Below, one piece after another: positions 23,483 through 31,817 of a DNA stretch of 63,723 nucleotides. How positions within the stretch are numbered: the stretch's first letter is position 1; the number at the start of each line of letters is the position of its first letter. The translations under genes and the position numbers were made by a program. The DNA is from Sulfobacillus harzensis (GTDB lineage Bacteria; Bacillota; Sulfobacillia; Sulfobacillales; Sulfobacillaceae): NCBI RefSeq assembly GCF_012933365.1, contig NZ_JABBVZ010000015.1:1-63723 (forward strand). The letters run 5' to 3'. The notes below the pieces were generated by a model, which saw only the letters and a list, made by a program, of their open reading frames with translations, was not told where the DNA came from and did not search any database.

Positions 23483-23511
23483 ATTCTAGCGGTTTGAGGT
23501 AGGCGTGTCAA
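23483..23511 (-). promoter_or_regulatory. Sigma-A promoter of rplM-rpsI
   Basis: TTGACA (23506-23511), 17-base spacer, TAGAAT (23483-23488) on the minus strand, about 60 bases before the rplM start. Near-consensus boxes and exact spacing. Confidence 0.8.
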
Positions 23512-23542
23512 GAAAAGGATAGAATCCGGCGGTCCCAGGTCC

Positions 23543-23962
23543 CTAAATTGCTTCACTACCCCAATGGCTGGTCTTGATGTGGCCATAAAAGTCCAGCCAA
23601 CGGGCAAAAGGGGTTTGGCAGCGCGGGCAGGTGCGGAACGGGCGCCCGTCAAAGGTTTTCTCGGCATACTGTTCGTCTTCCGGCGAGACCAAGGCCCCGT
23701 TGACGCCAATCTTTAAGAGCGCAAGCCCGCGCTCATACACGGCGTCCTCATATCCCCGGGCGTCCGTGACTGACAATTCCAAATAGGATTCGCGCGCATC
23801 ATAGACTTTATACAGCGCCAGATAGGGAGGATGATGCTGGCGAGTCCAGTCGACCCAAAGATGGTGGCGAACCAGTTCCGCTAGACTCGGGCTTTCGAGC
23901 GTGGATTCGACCACACTGTTGACGAACTTCCTCAAGTAATAAGTCATCAGTTGGCTACGCAT
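23543..23962 (-). CDS. Unknown protein with C-terminal C2H2 zinc-finger-like motif
   Basis: About 139 residues from the ATG at 23962, preceded by AAGGAGGCAGCGT. The body is alpha/beta with no recognised domain ('YYLRKFVNSVVESTLESPSL', 'YLALYKVYDARESYLELSVT'). The end reads 'CPRCQTPFARWLDFYGHIKT' then S-H, which is Cys112-x2-Cys115-x12-His128-x4-His133 with aromatic and Leu residues spaced as in classic C2H2 fingers. Such fingers are uncommon in bacteria. It could bind nucleic acid or simply be a structural zinc site. It is 32 bases upstream of the rplM promoter and is probably transcribed from its own promoter at 24.02 kb. Confidence 0.75.
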   Translation of the reverse strand: MRSQLMTYYLRKFVNSVVESTLESPSLAELVRHHLWVDWTRQHHPPYLALYKVYDARESYLELSVTDARGYEDAVYERGLALLKIGVNGALVSPEDEQYAEKTFDGRPFRTCPRCQTPFARWLDFYGHIKTSHWGSEAI

Positions 23963-24017
23963 ACGCTGCCTCCTTCTTAGCGGCAATTTGGTCTTTTGGT
24001 TCTCCCTCCCCCTCTAT

Positions 24018-24047
24018 ATTTTACATAATTCTGTCCATTTCTGTGAA
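24018..24047 (-). promoter_or_regulatory. Candidate promoter of the zinc-finger-like gene
   Basis: TTCACA (24042-24047), 18-base spacer, TAAAAT (24018-24023) on the minus strand, about 55 bases before the ATG at 23962. Confidence 0.5.
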
Positions 24048-24101
24048 AAAGCGTCCCCAAAAACTCGCCTCCTTTCACGGAAGGCGGTATGATGACAGTA
24101 T

Positions 24102-24950
24102 ATGGAGAACCTCTTAGACTCATCACTCAATTGGTTGGATCAATGGCTCGCCAAGAGCTGGCCCACCGCCTCTCCCGACTATCAATGGCTGTTGTTGCAA
24201 ACCTTGGCCACCTCCACGGCGCGCCGCCAATGGATTCACAGCTTGCCCATGAACGCAGGCGGTCTGGTCGTGGACTTGGGCTGCGGCCCAGGAATCATGG
24301 CGCAGGAGATTGCCGCTTTGAAAGGGGTACAGGTGCTGGGGCTGGACATTGACAGTAATGCCCTCGATATGGCGCAAAGTCTCAATCGGGTCTTGAATCA
24401 AGAAGGGCGCGTCCGCTTTCGGCGCCATGACTTGTTAAAAGACGAAGGTCAGCGCCAAGGCGATTTGGCGGTGGCACGATTTGTGGCCCAGCACGTTCCG
24501 GATCTTGCCGCCTTTTTCCAGAAAGCCCAAACTCACGTTCATTCTGGCGGTCTGTTGGCGATTGAGGACACGGATGATGGATTTGTCATTGAGTATCCTG
24601 AGCCCCCCGCTGCTTGGCAGGCTGCCGTACGCGCCTTTCAATCCCATCAGGCGGGCCCCGTCGGGGATCGCTATGTCGGCAGAAAATTAGCCCAGGCGGG
24701 CGTGCAATCCGGCCTGAAGCTGGAGTCTGTCTCCCTTAATCCGGCGGTCTATGCCGGTGACTTGGATGGCCAAGATCTGACGGTTCAATTTGACATTGAC
24801 CGCATCGAACGCACGCTTCCCGCTCTCATCCAGGAAGGCTTGATTGATGAAGCCGGCTGGATGGAAGCCAAGGCCCAGTATCGAGCCAGCTTCCCGCACT
24901 TCAGCTTTGTTGCCTCGACGACGGTACGGGTGCTATTCCGGGTACCATGA
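24102..24950 (+). CDS. Class I SAM-dependent methyltransferase
   Basis: A 282-residue protein. Motif I is 'GLVVDLGCGPGIMAQEIAAL' (residues 54-73), motif II acid 'VLGLDIDSNALDMAQSL', motif III 'VRFRRHDLLKD', and post-motif 'HSGGLLAIEDTDDG'. The Rossmann core is complete; the C-terminal part (190-282) is a helical cap with no assigned target. The substrate is unknown. Its 3' end overlaps the convergent SDR gene by 18 bases. No strong ribosome binding site precedes the chosen ATG. Confidence 0.88.
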   Translation: MENLLDSSLNWLDQWLAKSWPTASPDYQWLLLQTLATSTARRQWIHSLPMNAGGLVVDLGCGPGIMAQEIAALKGVQVLGLDIDSNALDMAQSLNRVLNQEGRVRFRRHDLLKDEGQRQGDLAVARFVAQHVPDLAAFFQKAQTHVHSGGLLAIEDTDDGFVIEYPEPPAAWQAAVRAFQSHQAGPVGDRYVGRKLAQAGVQSGLKLESVSLNPAVYAGDLDGQDLTVQFDIDRIERTLPALIQEGLIDEAGWMEAKAQYRASFPHFSFVASTTVRVLFRVP

Positions 24951-25796
24951 TGCCATCCCCTCGGGATGGCTGACCCATTGGTGCCAGCGTCGGTCGTCGG
25001 TGACGTTGCCTTCCGTCAGCATTGCCAGTTGGTCAGGAGTGATGGGCACGGGCAGATAGCGACTCAACTGGGCCACCGCACCCACCAGGCCCAACGGGAG
25101 ATGCACCTTATGGGCTCGACGCTTTCCTAGTCCACGAGCCATATGGTCAAAGAGTTCATTCAAACTGTAACGGTCAGGCCCGCCGAGTTCCAAGGTAAGG
25201 CCAATCGTCGTCTCATCATCCAATGCTGACCGCACCATCTGGGCAACGTCGGTTCGGGCAACCGGCTGAAACAAGGTGTGGCCGTCGCCTGGCACGGGCG
25301 TTCGGGGCAGGCGGGCTAAATCACGCAACATGAGGAAGAACGGCGGCTGGCCACCGAAGATGAGGGATGGCCGTAAAATCGTCACATCCAACCCGGACGC
25401 AAGCAGCCGTTGTTCGGCCTGCCACTTGGTCCGATGATATTGGGCCCGTGCTCCCGCACGCGTCCCCAGCGCCGACATGTGCACCACACGAGAGACCTGG
25501 TGGGTTTGCATGGCATGCACCAACCGCTCCGTGACTCCCACATGGATTGCGTCAAATGTGACGCCTTCCTGAGGATTTTCGCGGATAATCCCGATGAGGT
25601 GCACCACAGCATTAGCCCCCTGAAGAGGCTCTGACAAGTCCATCTGCCGCATGTCCCCAAGATACCATCGGACAGCGGGGGATGCTGCCGGATCGCGATG
25701 CCGAGCGATGGCAGCCACCTCATAACCTGCCTCCACCAACGCCGCCACCACCTGGGATCCCAAATACCCGCTGGCGCCCGTTACCACGACCTTCAT
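24933..25796 (-). CDS. NAD(P)-binding atypical SDR (NmrA/NDUFA9-like)
   Basis: A 287-residue protein from the ATG at 25796 with AGGAGG seven bases upstream. The N-terminus is 'MKVVVTGASGYLGSQVVAAL' (G-x-x-G-x-x-G), followed by 'ANAVVHLIGIIREN', 'VSRVVHMSALGTRAGARAQY' with 'HRTKWQAEQRLLASGLDVTI' (Tyr-x3-Lys-like segment), then 'LRPSLIFGG'. The pattern matches complex I NDUFA9-like and NmrA-like epimerases that often act on isoprenoid or quinone-related substrates or only bind NADP. The specific reaction is unknown. It is divergent from the ABC transporter. Confidence 0.88.
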   Translation of the reverse strand: MKVVVTGASGYLGSQVVAALVEAGYEVAAIARHRDPAASPAVRWYLGDMRQMDLSEPLQGANAVVHLIGIIRENPQEGVTFDAIHVGVTERLVHAMQTHQVSRVVHMSALGTRAGARAQYHRTKWQAEQRLLASGLDVTILRPSLIFGGQPPFFLMLRDLARLPRTPVPGDGHTLFQPVARTDVAQMVRSALDDETTIGLTLELGGPDRYSLNELFDHMARGLGKRRAHKVHLPLGLVGAVAQLSRYLPVPITPDQLAMLTEGNVTDDRRWHQWVSHPEGMASWYPE

Positions 25797-25887
25797 TTCG
25801 TCACCTCCTGGATTTATTGTACCGAGGTCGAGAGCACATCGCACTCCGGAATGTGCCGTTCAGTACAGTCGATCACGAGCTTAATTG

Positions 25888-25916
25888 TTGATCACGGTCA
25901 AATCCTCGATTACAGT
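25888..25916 (+). promoter_or_regulatory. Candidate promoter of the ABC transporter operon
   Basis: TTGATC (25888-25893), 17-base spacer, TACAGT (25911-25916), 27 bases before the ATP-binding protein's ATG. A direct repeat GATCACG (25871-25877 and 25890-25896) touches the -35 and could be an operator. Confidence 0.5.
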
Positions 25917-25943
25917 AGCGGTATCAATGGCTCGAGGTGGCGC

Positions 25944-26744
25944 ATGCTGGTCCATTTCTCCAACGTCGGTTTTCAATACGGAGGTCGGCCAATTCTAGAC
26001 GGCGCCGATTTCACCCTTGAGGCCGCTGAAGTCGTCGGATTGCTAGGCCTCAACGGCACCGGAAAGACCACCACGATGCGCCTCATTGCCGGCATTCTAG
26101 AACCCAGCCAAGGGCAGATAACCCGTCAATACCGACGGCTGGGATATCTGCCGGAGGAACGCGGTCTATATCGCCGCATGACCCCCAACCAATATCTCAC
26201 CTTTGTCGGTCGGCTCAACGGCATGGCGGCACGGGCGGCCGGGGAGCGCACCCGTGAACTCATCGAACGGTTTCGGCTGGGGAGCTACGGCTGGGTCCGC
26301 ATCGAGACCTTATCCAAGGGCAACCAACAAAAAGTTCAATTGGCGGCCACCTTGGTTCCTAGACCCGATCTGATGCTGTGGGATGAGCCCTTTTCAGGCC
26401 TTGATGCGCTGAACCAGGAGCTTTTGCTGGAGGTGCTGAAGGAGCTGCGCACCGAAGGAGTCACCGTATTACTGTCTACCCACCGCCTTGACGATTTGGC
26501 GTTGCTCGCGGACCGAACTTATATTCTGGCAAGTCGCCGCTTCACAGAATATGTTCCCTCTGAAAGCCCCGACCAGTACCGGTTGAGGATTCGCCACGAG
26601 AACCTTGAGCGTCAAGAAACGGTCAAAACGGAAAGGCTTTCCGACCGGATCGCCGAGATTACCCGAGATGGCGCCACCCTCCTCGCGGTATCTCCTGAAA
26701 GCGGCCTCGAGACGGTATTTCGAAAGCTAGTGGAGCACACCTAA
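25944..26744 (+). CDS. ABC transporter ATP-binding protein (NatA-like)
   Basis: A 266-residue ATPase from the ATG at 25944, preceded by GAGGTGGCGC. Walker A 'GLNGTGKTTT' (residues 35-44), Q-loop region 'LGYLPEERGLYRRMTPNQYL', signature 'LSKGNQQKVQLAATLV', Walker B 'DLMLWDEPFSGLD' and H-loop 'VLLSTHRLDDL' are intact. The 'PEERGLY' block and the short C-terminal beta extension are typical of NatA-type sodium/drug exporters. The stop and the permease start share one base (TAATG). It energises the membrane partner that follows. Confidence 0.94.
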   Translation: MLVHFSNVGFQYGGRPILDGADFTLEAAEVVGLLGLNGTGKTTTMRLIAGILEPSQGQITRQYRRLGYLPEERGLYRRMTPNQYLTFVGRLNGMAARAAGERTRELIERFRLGSYGWVRIETLSKGNQQKVQLAATLVPRPDLMLWDEPFSGLDALNQELLLEVLKELRTEGVTVLLSTHRLDDLALLADRTYILASRRFTEYVPSESPDQYRLRIRHENLERQETVKTERLSDRIAEITRDGATLLAVSPESGLETVFRKLVEHT

Positions 26745-27940
26745 TGACAGCATTTCAAGTCGCCGCGGTCTTCCGCCGTGAATGGGAAGAACGTGCACGT
26801 CGCGCCGGATATTGGGTCACAACCGTAATAGGGATGGTTGTCATGGTAGCCTTGGTGGTTTTGCCTGGCCTCATTACCAGCGGAATCCATCCCACCCAAA
26901 CGGTTGGTAGTGTAGGCGTGCCCCGCTCGGTGCTGGTGGCTGTCAAGCCGCCGGGCGTGCATCTCAACGTCCAGGCATTCCCCAGCTATCGCAAAGCGGC
27001 CAATCAAGTGACTCAGCACAATTTAACCGGCTTTTTCGAAAGGGTCAACGACCGTCTGGTGTTTTACGGCGATCCGAACGGGACAGTCGCGGCCATGATT
27101 TCCGCGCTTGATCAAAAAGGACTGGATCAAGGCATTCCCGCCGCTGTGGCCGCCCAGATTCAGCGTGCGGCGGCCACGACTAGCGTCAAACTCGTCCCAC
27201 TGGCTCCGGGGATCAAAGCGCTTGTGCATTCCTCGGCGATATACGCCCTCAACATTGTCATGATGATTTTGGTTATGACCTACGGGGTCTTCATTGGCAT
27301 GTCGGTAGCAGAAGAAAAGGAGAGCCGCCACGCGGAAATGCTGATGGCCTGGATAACGCCACGCCCGCTCATGGTCGGAAAAATTCTTGGCTTTGCCGCC
27401 CTCGCGTTCGTTCAGTTGGCTCTTTGGGCTCTCGCCGGCTTTGTTGCCCTGGCAATCAAACACCAAGGACAAGCCTTTGGGATCACGCCCGGGTTGGTCG
27501 GCCTCTTTTTACTATGGACATCGCTTGGCTATCTTGAGTTCAGCACCGCCTTCACGGCTCTTGCAGCCCGTGCACAGCGCTCGGCCGACCTTAATCAGGC
27601 CGTCATGCCCATTAGTCTTGTCGCCATGGTAGGCTATCTCGGATCGATGCTCGCCTCAGCCCACCCCAGCGGAATATGGGCTAGCCTGCTGCACATTGGT
27701 GCATTTGTCCCCTTTTTGGCCCCATTTTTGGGATTTGCCTTGCTGCAGTTGGGCGGCATGCCCTGGTGGCAAGTGGCAATTGATGCCCTTTGGCAAATCG
27801 TATTCTGGTGGCTATTGCTGGGTTTTGCAGGCCGCCTCTTTCACCGCCATCTGCTGCGGTTCAAGTCTGGCCGCCTGACGCGATCGCGGCATTTTGGCCG
27901 GGGCAAGCCCCCGCGGCAAGCTGGGGCTGATGCATCCTAG
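26744..27940 (+). CDS. ABC transporter permease (NatB-like)
   Basis: A 398-residue ABC-2 type membrane protein. One N-terminal transmembrane helix (about 22-44) is followed by an external domain (45-165) and five to six C-terminal helices. 'GMSVAEEKESRHAEMLMAWI' with 'TPRPLMVGKILG' is the intracellular coupling segment that identifies NatB-like permeases. With the preceding ATPase it forms a simple exporter of sodium, drugs or peptides; the substrate is not known. A MarR regulator gene faces it across paired hairpins. Confidence 0.92.
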   Translation: MTAFQVAAVFRREWEERARRAGYWVTTVIGMVVMVALVVLPGLITSGIHPTQTVGSVGVPRSVLVAVKPPGVHLNVQAFPSYRKAANQVTQHNLTGFFERVNDRLVFYGDPNGTVAAMISALDQKGLDQGIPAAVAAQIQRAAATTSVKLVPLAPGIKALVHSSAIYALNIVMMILVMTYGVFIGMSVAEEKESRHAEMLMAWITPRPLMVGKILGFAALAFVQLALWALAGFVALAIKHQGQAFGITPGLVGLFLLWTSLGYLEFSTAFTALAARAQRSADLNQAVMPISLVAMVGYLGSMLASAHPSGIWASLLHIGAFVPFLAPFLGFALLQLGGMPWWQVAIDALWQIVFWWLLLGFAGRLFHRHLLRFKSGRLTRSRHFGRGKPPRQAGADAS

Positions 27941-27966
27941 AGACGTCGGAACGCCTGATTGTCGCG

Positions 27967-27999
27967 GGAGAAAAGAAAAGACCTCCTGTAACAGGAGGT
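27967..27999 (-). terminator. Terminator of marR
   Basis: On the minus strand ACCTCCTG, TTA loop, CAGGAGGT, then CTTTTCTTTTCTC: an 8-base stem with a pyrimidine/T tail, 42 bases after the marR stop. Confidence 0.8.
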
Positions 28000-28007
28000 G
28001 CAGGAAT

Positions 28008-28030
28008 CCGGCGCAGGGTTCCTGCGCCGG
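28008..28030. repeat. Strong 10-base hairpin between convergent genes
   Basis: CCGGCGCAGG / CCTGCGCCGG with a 3-base loop, directly next to the marR terminator. It lacks a T-run and may stabilise 3' ends or block read-through from the ABC operon. Confidence 0.7.
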
Positions 28031-28040
28031 CAACATCGGC

Positions 28041-28478
28041 TCAGGAATTCGCGGAGGCCTCTTCGGCCCCTTCTGCTACCCGTTCTAAAAGCTGAACCAA
28101 GGTTTCAATCTCCGCAGGCCCCAGAGGATTGAGCAACTCCTTCATTTGCTGATGTCGCTCCCGCTGCAGCCGCAACATGCGGTCCTTGCCTTCGCCACTC
28201 AAGTCGACCCAAACTACCCGGCGATCCTCGCGCGAACGGGTCCGTTCCACCACCCCCTGATTAACCAGGCGGTCAATGATGCCCGTTGCCCCGGCTAGCG
28301 AGATTCCAAGACTCTCCGCAATCGCGCCCATCGCCATTGGCCCCTGGTTAAACAGCATGCGCAACACCGCAAATTGCCCAAAGGTTAAGGTATCGTCCGG
28401 CATGCGGCGGCGGGACAAACGAGAAATGCGCGTAAAGATAGCATCTAAACGATCAATTACCTCGTCACGGTCGGCCAT
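28041..28478 (-). CDS. MarR-family transcriptional regulator
   Basis: A 145-residue winged-helix repressor. The DNA-binding part runs 'LTFGQFAVLRMLFNQGPMAM', 'GAIAESLGISLAGATGIIDR', 'LVNQGVVERTRSREDRRVVW' (wing with the conserved D-R-R), with dimer helices at both ends. The ligand is unknown. It converges on the ABC exporter, a common arrangement for MarR-controlled efflux, but no operator match was demonstrated. Upstream, TTTACC / GGTAAA at 28634-28657 forms an inverted repeat that could be a binding site. Confidence 0.92.
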   Translation of the reverse strand: MADRDEVIDRLDAIFTRISRLSRRRMPDDTLTFGQFAVLRMLFNQGPMAMGAIAESLGISLAGATGIIDRLVNQGVVERTRSREDRRVVWVDLSGEGKDRMLRLQRERHQQMKELLNPLGPAEIETLVQLLERVAEGAEEASANS

Positions 28479-28694
28479 GCGTTCGCCTCCAACAGCATTG
28501 TCTCGGGATGTAGTCCCCGCCCGTCGACGGAATTCCCCACCCGTCTCCAGTATCCATCATATCAATCAACATGCGACAGGGTTCCCGAAAATTCTTGCTT
28601 GGGCCCTGCCACAATATGCTTAATAAGGTTTATTTTACCATATACTCGAAAGGTAAACAGTACTTCAACGAAATAATTTCCCCAAACCCCTTGT

Positions 28695-29606
28695 TTAGCG
28701 ATCCACCAGGGCTCGGGCAAAAAAGAGAAGATTGGCCGGGCGTTCCGCGATTCGCCGAACATAATAGGCGTACCAGTCTTCACCATATGGAACATAGACA
28801 CGTGTCCGGTATCCCTCACGGGCTAAACTCTCCAGCAAGGAGAACTTCACGCCGTAGAGCATTTGGAACTCAAAACGATCCCGCTCAATATTTTCTTCGT
28901 GAAGAAACTTTAAAATGCGTCCTATCAATTGCTCATCATGAGTGCCAATGGCCGTATAATTTCCCAGCTTGAGCGACTCCTGAACCAACTGAAGATAATT
29001 TTCGTCAACATCGGCCTTGCTGGGAAAGGCCACGGAAACCGGTTCCATATAGGCACCCTTGACAATCCGGAAGTTCCGCGGCGGGTTGGACAGCCGTCGT
29101 AAATCATCCATGGTGCGATAGAGATAGGCCTGAAGCACCACGCCGACATGACCTGGGTGCGCTTGATAAGCCTCATCATAAAGCCTCAATGTGACGTCCG
29201 TATAGGGCGAGTCCTCCATGTCAATGCGGACGAAGTTTCCCGTCTCCTCGGCCCGCGTCACAATCTCGTCCAAGTTTCGCTGGGCTAAATCTTCATTCAA
29301 CGCTAATCCCATCATCGTCAGCTTCAATGACACATTAGCGTTCACGCCCGATTGATGGATGCCGTCCAACATAGCCAAATAGCTATTCTTGGCGTCCATG
29401 GCCTCCGCTTCCGACCGTACCGACTCGCCCAAATGGTCAAGCGTGACCATCACACCCCGGCCATTGATTTCGCGGATGCGCTCGATCGCTTCCGGCAAGG
29501 TGCTTCCCGCGACAAAACGCGCCGCACCCAACTGCATGCCATAACGCTTGACCATGCCTTCCACCACGGGGTTTCCCCCAAGTCCCAGCACGACTTCCCG
29601 AAACAT
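28695..29606 (-). CDS. Proline dehydrogenase
   Basis: A 303-residue monofunctional, FAD-dependent PRODH-fold enzyme converting proline to pyrroline-5-carboxylate. The ATG at 29606 follows AAGGGGGAAAA. The TIM barrel has 'GVMVTLDHLGESVRSEAEAM', 'VSLKLTMMGLALNEDLAQRN', 'FVRIDMEDSPYTDVTLRLYD', 'VGVVLQAYLYRTMDDLRRL', 'FRIVKGAYMEP', 'IGTHDEQLIGRILKFL' and 'FQMLYGVKFSLLESLAREGY', ending with 'VYVPYGEDWYAYYVRRIAER', whose Tyr-x-x-Arg-Arg binds the substrate. No P5C dehydrogenase gene is adjacent. It sits 13 bases after truA. Confidence 0.95.
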   Translation of the reverse strand: MFREVVLGLGGNPVVEGMVKRYGMQLGAARFVAGSTLPEAIERIREINGRGVMVTLDHLGESVRSEAEAMDAKNSYLAMLDGIHQSGVNANVSLKLTMMGLALNEDLAQRNLDEIVTRAEETGNFVRIDMEDSPYTDVTLRLYDEAYQAHPGHVGVVLQAYLYRTMDDLRRLSNPPRNFRIVKGAYMEPVSVAFPSKADVDENYLQLVQESLKLGNYTAIGTHDEQLIGRILKFLHEENIERDRFEFQMLYGVKFSLLESLAREGYRTRVYVPYGEDWYAYYVRRIAERPANLLFFARALVDR

Positions 29607-29619
29607 CCCATTTTCCCCC

Positions 29620-30444
29620 TTAGCCTTTGCCCGATGCCGGTTCCCGAAACTGAATGTCTTCCAATGTGAGTCCCCTCGGAGGCGCCAGAGCCCCCACCTT
29701 ATCCGCCGGAAATGCCAAACCATGCCGAATGCGGTCCATGTCGCCCCCGGGCTCGGCTGCCTCCAGCATCGCCCCCACCAAGTGCCGTACCATGCGGTAC
29801 AAAAACCCATTCCCTAGTACCTGATAGCGCCATACCAAACCCGCTTCTTCCATAACCCAACGACTCACCAAGAGAGTTCGGACGGTGGTCTCGGCGCTGG
29901 AACCCTCCGTACGAAATGCCTGAAAGTCATGGCGGCCTAAGAAAAGTGCGGCAGCCTGGTTCAGTCGTGTCCACGATAATGCGTCAGGCCGCCAGAGTGC
30001 GCGTCGATAGAGAGACAAGGGCGGAGGGGTCGGCGCGCGCCACAAACGATAGCTGTACTGCTTCCATGAAGCCGCCCGCCGCGGGTCCCATCCCTTAGGA
30101 ACCCAAAATGCCGCGCGTATTTGAATATCCGGCGGCAGCCGTCGATTCAGCACCACAGGGACTTTTTCCAGCGGCATCGCCACCGTCCCCCGCCATACCA
30201 CCACTTGTCCCGCAGCATGGACACCCGCATCCGTGCGGCTGGCGCCGATCGACCGGCCTGGCCCGAGCACGCCCGCGAGTGTTTGGTCTAGAACCGCTTG
30301 CACCGTGGAGCACCCGTCTGGCTGCTTCTGAAATCCATGATAATCAGTTCCGTCGTAGCGAACAATCATCCCTAGCTCGCGTGGCTCCGAACATGAAAGC
30401 ACGGCACCCGGAATGAACCGTGGTGCCGTGTCCTCGCTCGCCAT
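29620..30444 (-). CDS. truA: tRNA pseudouridine(38-40) synthase TruA
   Basis: A 274-residue enzyme that isomerises uridines 38-40 in tRNA anticodon arms. 'VRYDGTDYHGFQKQPDGCST' opens the catalytic fold and the nucleophile Asp is in 'ASRTDAGVHAAGQVV'. 'NRRLPPDIQIRAAFWV', 'RHDFQAFRTEGS' and 'FLYRMVRHLVGAMLEA' follow as usual. The N-terminus has about 25 extra residues before the first strand, so a start near residue 26 ('MIVRYDGTDY') is an alternative. It follows rplQ after two bases, the common Firmicutes order. Confidence 0.95.
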   Translation of the reverse strand: MASEDTAPRFIPGAVLSCSEPRELGMIVRYDGTDYHGFQKQPDGCSTVQAVLDQTLAGVLGPGRSIGASRTDAGVHAAGQVVVWRGTVAMPLEKVPVVLNRRLPPDIQIRAAFWVPKGWDPRRAASWKQYSYRLWRAPTPPPLSLYRRALWRPDALSWTRLNQAAALFLGRHDFQAFRTEGSSAETTVRTLLVSRWVMEEAGLVWRYQVLGNGFLYRMVRHLVGAMLEAAEPGGDMDRIRHGLAFPADKVGALAPPRGLTLEDIQFREPASGKG

Positions 30445-30446
30445 CT

Positions 30447-30791
30447 TTACACCAATTCAAGAATCGCCATAGGGGCGGCATCGCCCTGGCGAAAACCCGT
30501 GCGCATAATTCGGGTGTACCCGCCGGTACGGTCCTGATAACGCGGGCCCAACGTGGTGAACAGCTTGGTTACCACGTCCTCGTCCCAAATGTAGGCCAGC
30601 GCCTGCCGGCGGGCCGCCAGATCCCCGCGTTTGCCGAGAGTGATCATGTGCTCTGCCACCCGGTTCACTTCCCGGGCGCGCGTGACGGTGGTTTGAATCC
30701 GCTCTTCGCGCAAGAGCGATGTCACCAGATTTCGCATCATAGCCCGGCGATGTCCACCGTTCCGGCCTAGTTTGCGATGATGTCCAGGCAT
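30447..30791 (-). CDS. rplQ: Ribosomal protein L17
   Basis: A 114-residue large-subunit protein. '[20 protein letters not shown]' with '[15 protein letters not shown]' is the rRNA-binding N-terminal helix bundle, and '[20 protein letters not shown]' is the conserved end. It closes the alpha operon behind rpoA, with truA next. Confidence 0.97.
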   Translation of the reverse strand: MPGHHRKLGRNGGHRRAMMRNLVTSLLREERIQTTVTRAREVNRVAEHMITLGKRGDLAARRQALAYIWDEDVVTKLFTTLGPRYQDRTGGYTRIMRTGFRQGDAAPMAILELV

Positions 30792-30820
30792 CGTTCTGTC
30801 TCCTTTGTGCGAATAATGTC

Positions 30821-31768
30821 TTACTCCTCGGAGGGTCTCAAGGACAAGCCCAAACTTGCCAGCTTCTCCTTTACTTCTTCCAAGGACTTCTTGCCAAGGT
30901 TACGCACCTTCATCATGTCTTCATCCGTCTTGGCGGTAAGCTCTCCGACGGTGTTAATGCCGGCCCGCTTCAAACAATTAAAGGAGCGCACCGACAGGTC
31001 CAATTCTTCGATAGGCATCTCCAACAAGCGATCGCGCTTATCTTCCTCGCGTTCCACGCCGATCTCCACGCCTGGCACGCCATCCGTGAGGTTGACAAAT
31101 AGCCTTAAGTGGTCCGACAAAATCTTGCTCCCCATGGAGACAGCCTCCTCAGGGGTGAGCGATCCATCCGTCCACACTTCCAGCGTCAGTCGGTCGTAGT
31201 CCGTGATGTTGCCCACACGCGTGTCTTCCACACACCAGTTCGCCTTCACCACGGGGCTAAAAATGGAGTCGACGGGAATAGCTCCAATAGCCTGTTCCGA
31301 CCGCTTATTCTTATCCGCAGGCACATAACCGCGCCCACGCTCAATGGTCATTTCCATCGACAGCTTGGCTCCCTCGTCTACATAGGCAATGTGTTGCGAG
31401 GGATCCAAAATATCCACATCCGCATCAGCGAGGATATCGGCTGCGGTCACTTCCGCGGGCCCTTCCTTGTCGATCCGAACCATTTTCGGCTCGTCAGACC
31501 AAGACTTGAGGGCGAGCCGCTTCAGGTTGAGGATGATATCCGCCGTGTCTTCAAGGACGCCCGGAATGACCGAAAATTCATGAAGAACGCCCTCGATCCG
31601 AACGGATGTCACAGCCGTCCCGGGAAGTGAGCTTAGAAGAATTCTCCTAAGCGAATTGCCAAGGGTGATGCCATAGCCCCGATCGAGAGGCTCCACCACA
31701 AACTGCCCATAATTGGGCTCATTGCCTTCGTCAACCCGTCGAATTTCCGGTTTCTCGATTTCGGTCAT
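30821..31768 (-). CDS. rpoA: RNA polymerase alpha subunit
   Basis: 315 residues from the ATG at 31768 ('[15 protein letters not shown]'), matching the family length; an in-frame ATG at 31783 is an alternative. The N-terminal dimer domain has '[20 protein letters not shown]' and '[20 protein letters not shown]'. A linker leads to the C-terminal domain ('[20 protein letters not shown]', '[20 protein letters not shown]') that binds UP elements and activators. It lies between rpsD and rplQ. Confidence 0.98.
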   Translation of the reverse strand: MTEIEKPEIRRVDEGNEPNYGQFVVEPLDRGYGITLGNSLRRILLSSLPGTAVTSVRIEGVLHEFSVIPGVLEDTADIILNLKRLALKSWSDEPKMVRIDKEGPAEVTAADILADADVDILDPSQHIAYVDEGAKLSMEMTIERGRGYVPADKNKRSEQAIGAIPVDSIFSPVVKANWCVEDTRVGNITDYDRLTLEVWTDGSLTPEEAVSMGSKILSDHLRLFVNLTDGVPGVEIGVEREEDKRDRLLEMPIEELDLSVRSFNCLKRAGINTVGELTAKTDEDMMKVRNLGKKSLEEVKEKLASLGLSLRPSEE

Positions 31769-31817
31769 TCCACCAGCCCGCATAGGCAGGCTTTGCCCCC
31801 TTTCCAAATCCCCTGAA

